7,817 nt of DNA from contig CBFDCK010000140.1 of assembly GCA_965603285.1 (NCBI GenBank), positions 1 through 7,817 of the forward strand, read 5' to 3'. Made by a program: the position numbers and the translations under genes. Shown here one piece after another: positions 7,305 to 7,817 of the stretch (its first letter is position 1; each line of letters opens with the position of its first letter). This stretch comes from JAUWPO01 sp965603285 (GTDB taxonomy: Bacteria > Chloroflexota > Anaerolineae > Anaerolineales > UBA4823). Under the pieces are notes generated by a model. The model searched no databases. It was not told where the DNA came from and worked only from the letters and a program-made list of their open reading frames with translations.

Positions 7305-7530
7305 TTAGTGTATTTGCTCGGCTTCAGGGAAAATGGTGCGAATGGCGGCCAGTAAGTATGTTAAGAACACAACCAGATCATTATCCTGCTCATCCAGGGA
7401 AAGCCAGGTATTTGGACATTCGCATGTATCCAGCCAACTACTGATCAAAGTTCTCTTGCCGTAACCGGCGGGAGCCGAAAGTGTAGATGGAAAAGTATCT
7501 GATCTTTGAGCCCGATTCGTAATTACTCAT
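7305..7530 (-). pseudogene. Decayed N-terminal fragment of a MalT/LuxR-type STAND ATPase regulator
   Basis: The minus strand is open from 7526 to the TAA at 7305-7307 without a usable start. It reads LSAPAGYGKRTLISSWLD, then WLSLDEQDNDLVVFLTYLLA. This is the classic start of MalT-like LuxR regulators: Walker A as APAGxGKTT, then a WLSLDExDND block. Here the Walker A threonine/serine is arginine (GYGKRT, 7449-7466). Just upstream, LRIGLK in another frame resembles the preceding family segment, implying a frameshift. About 70 codons survive of a protein that is usually 800-900 residues. The sensor repeats and the helix-turn-helix are gone. The fragment now lies directly upstream of the AI-2E-type gene. 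The identification is by motif recognition and is fairly secure. Confidence 0.75.
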
Positions 7531-7648
7531 GCGTCTATAAAACCATAATTACAACTTGAATCCACATTGGATTAAGCATGCAATGGTTTTTGAGTAAAAA
7601 AGTCAAACCTGAATCCCGATCCGTTTGGCTTACATCACTACCATTTAT
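7531..7648. other. Intergenic stretch with nothing recognisable
   Basis: AT-rich sequence between the regulator remnant and repeat copy B. No open frame, hairpin with a U-tract, or promoter pair stands out. It may be the unrecognisable start of the decayed regulator gene. Confidence 0.4.
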
Positions 7649-7746
7649 TAACCTCCCGAGGGTTTCAAATCACATCATTAGACAAAATTACCAGGAGGAA
7701 CACCACTTCCCTGCCATTGGTCAGAAGTAATCCGCAGGAGGTTTCG
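7649..7746. repeat. Palindrome-ended ~98-bp repeat, copy B (diverged)
   Basis: Begins TAACCTCCCGAGGGTTTC and ends AATCCGCAGGAGGTTTCG. It aligns end to end with copy A (3711-3809) with about 16 mismatches and one gap, in the same orientation. The inner block ACTTCCCTGCCATTGGTCAG is the best-conserved loop part. The inverted ends have decayed: the outer AACCTCC/GGAGGTT still pair, while the inner bases mismatch, unlike the perfect arms of copy A. Homology stops sharply at the same bases at both ends, which defines the unit. Confidence 0.72.
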
Positions 7747-7817
7747 CAACAGAGAATCCGCTAATCTACGCGAATAATACAATAACGCAGATACATCTAA
7801 AGTGGTACAATCAATCG

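Noticed and set aside
7238..7444. 68-codon plus-strand open frame upstream of the AI-2E-type gene
   Set aside because: The minus strand here reads as a MalT/LuxR-like remnant with recognisable motifs, so the plus frame is chance.

Overview
This window reads as a bacterial chromosome segment of moderate GC. Every gene I can support lies on the minus strand, so transcription runs from high to low coordinates. No rRNA, tRNA, CRISPR array or transposase was found. The mix of a remnant MalT/LuxR-type STAND regulator, a flippase-like (UPF0104) protein, an AI-2E-family permease and a dipeptide-type ABC permease fused to a peptidase-like ectodomain would suit a Chloroflexota (Anaerolineae-like) genome. 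That placement is a guess from gene content and cannot be proven here.

Layout, low to high coordinate. (1) 2-3619: a 1205-residue fusion of a DppB-like permease, a DppC-like permease, one further membrane segment and a PA/M28-peptidase-like extracytoplasmic domain. The peptidase site has lost key residues. (2) 3620-3911: its promoter, a ~99-bp palindrome-ended repeat (copy A), and a short remnant of a second flippase-like gene. (3) 3912-4867: two small accessory genes, a YdeI/OmpD-associated protein and a double-SH3 protein, behind a shared promoter at 5049-5077. (4) 5085-6092: a flippase-like membrane protein gene cut in two by one in-frame TAA. (5) 6164-7249: an intact AI-2E-family transporter. 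(6) 7305-7530: a decayed start of a MalT/LuxR-like regulator that still shows a damaged Walker A. (7) 7649-7746: repeat copy B, in the same orientation as copy A.

The stretch between the two repeats (about 4 kb) looks like an accessory region under decay. It holds two broken genes, a duplicated gene scrap abutting a repeat, and a small gene pair of a type often carried horizontally. By contrast, the transporter fusion to the left is a long, uninterrupted and apparently functional gene. Its architecture puts a whole heterodimeric permease and a likely ligand-binding or peptidase-derived ectodomain on one chain, and it is the most striking object in the window.
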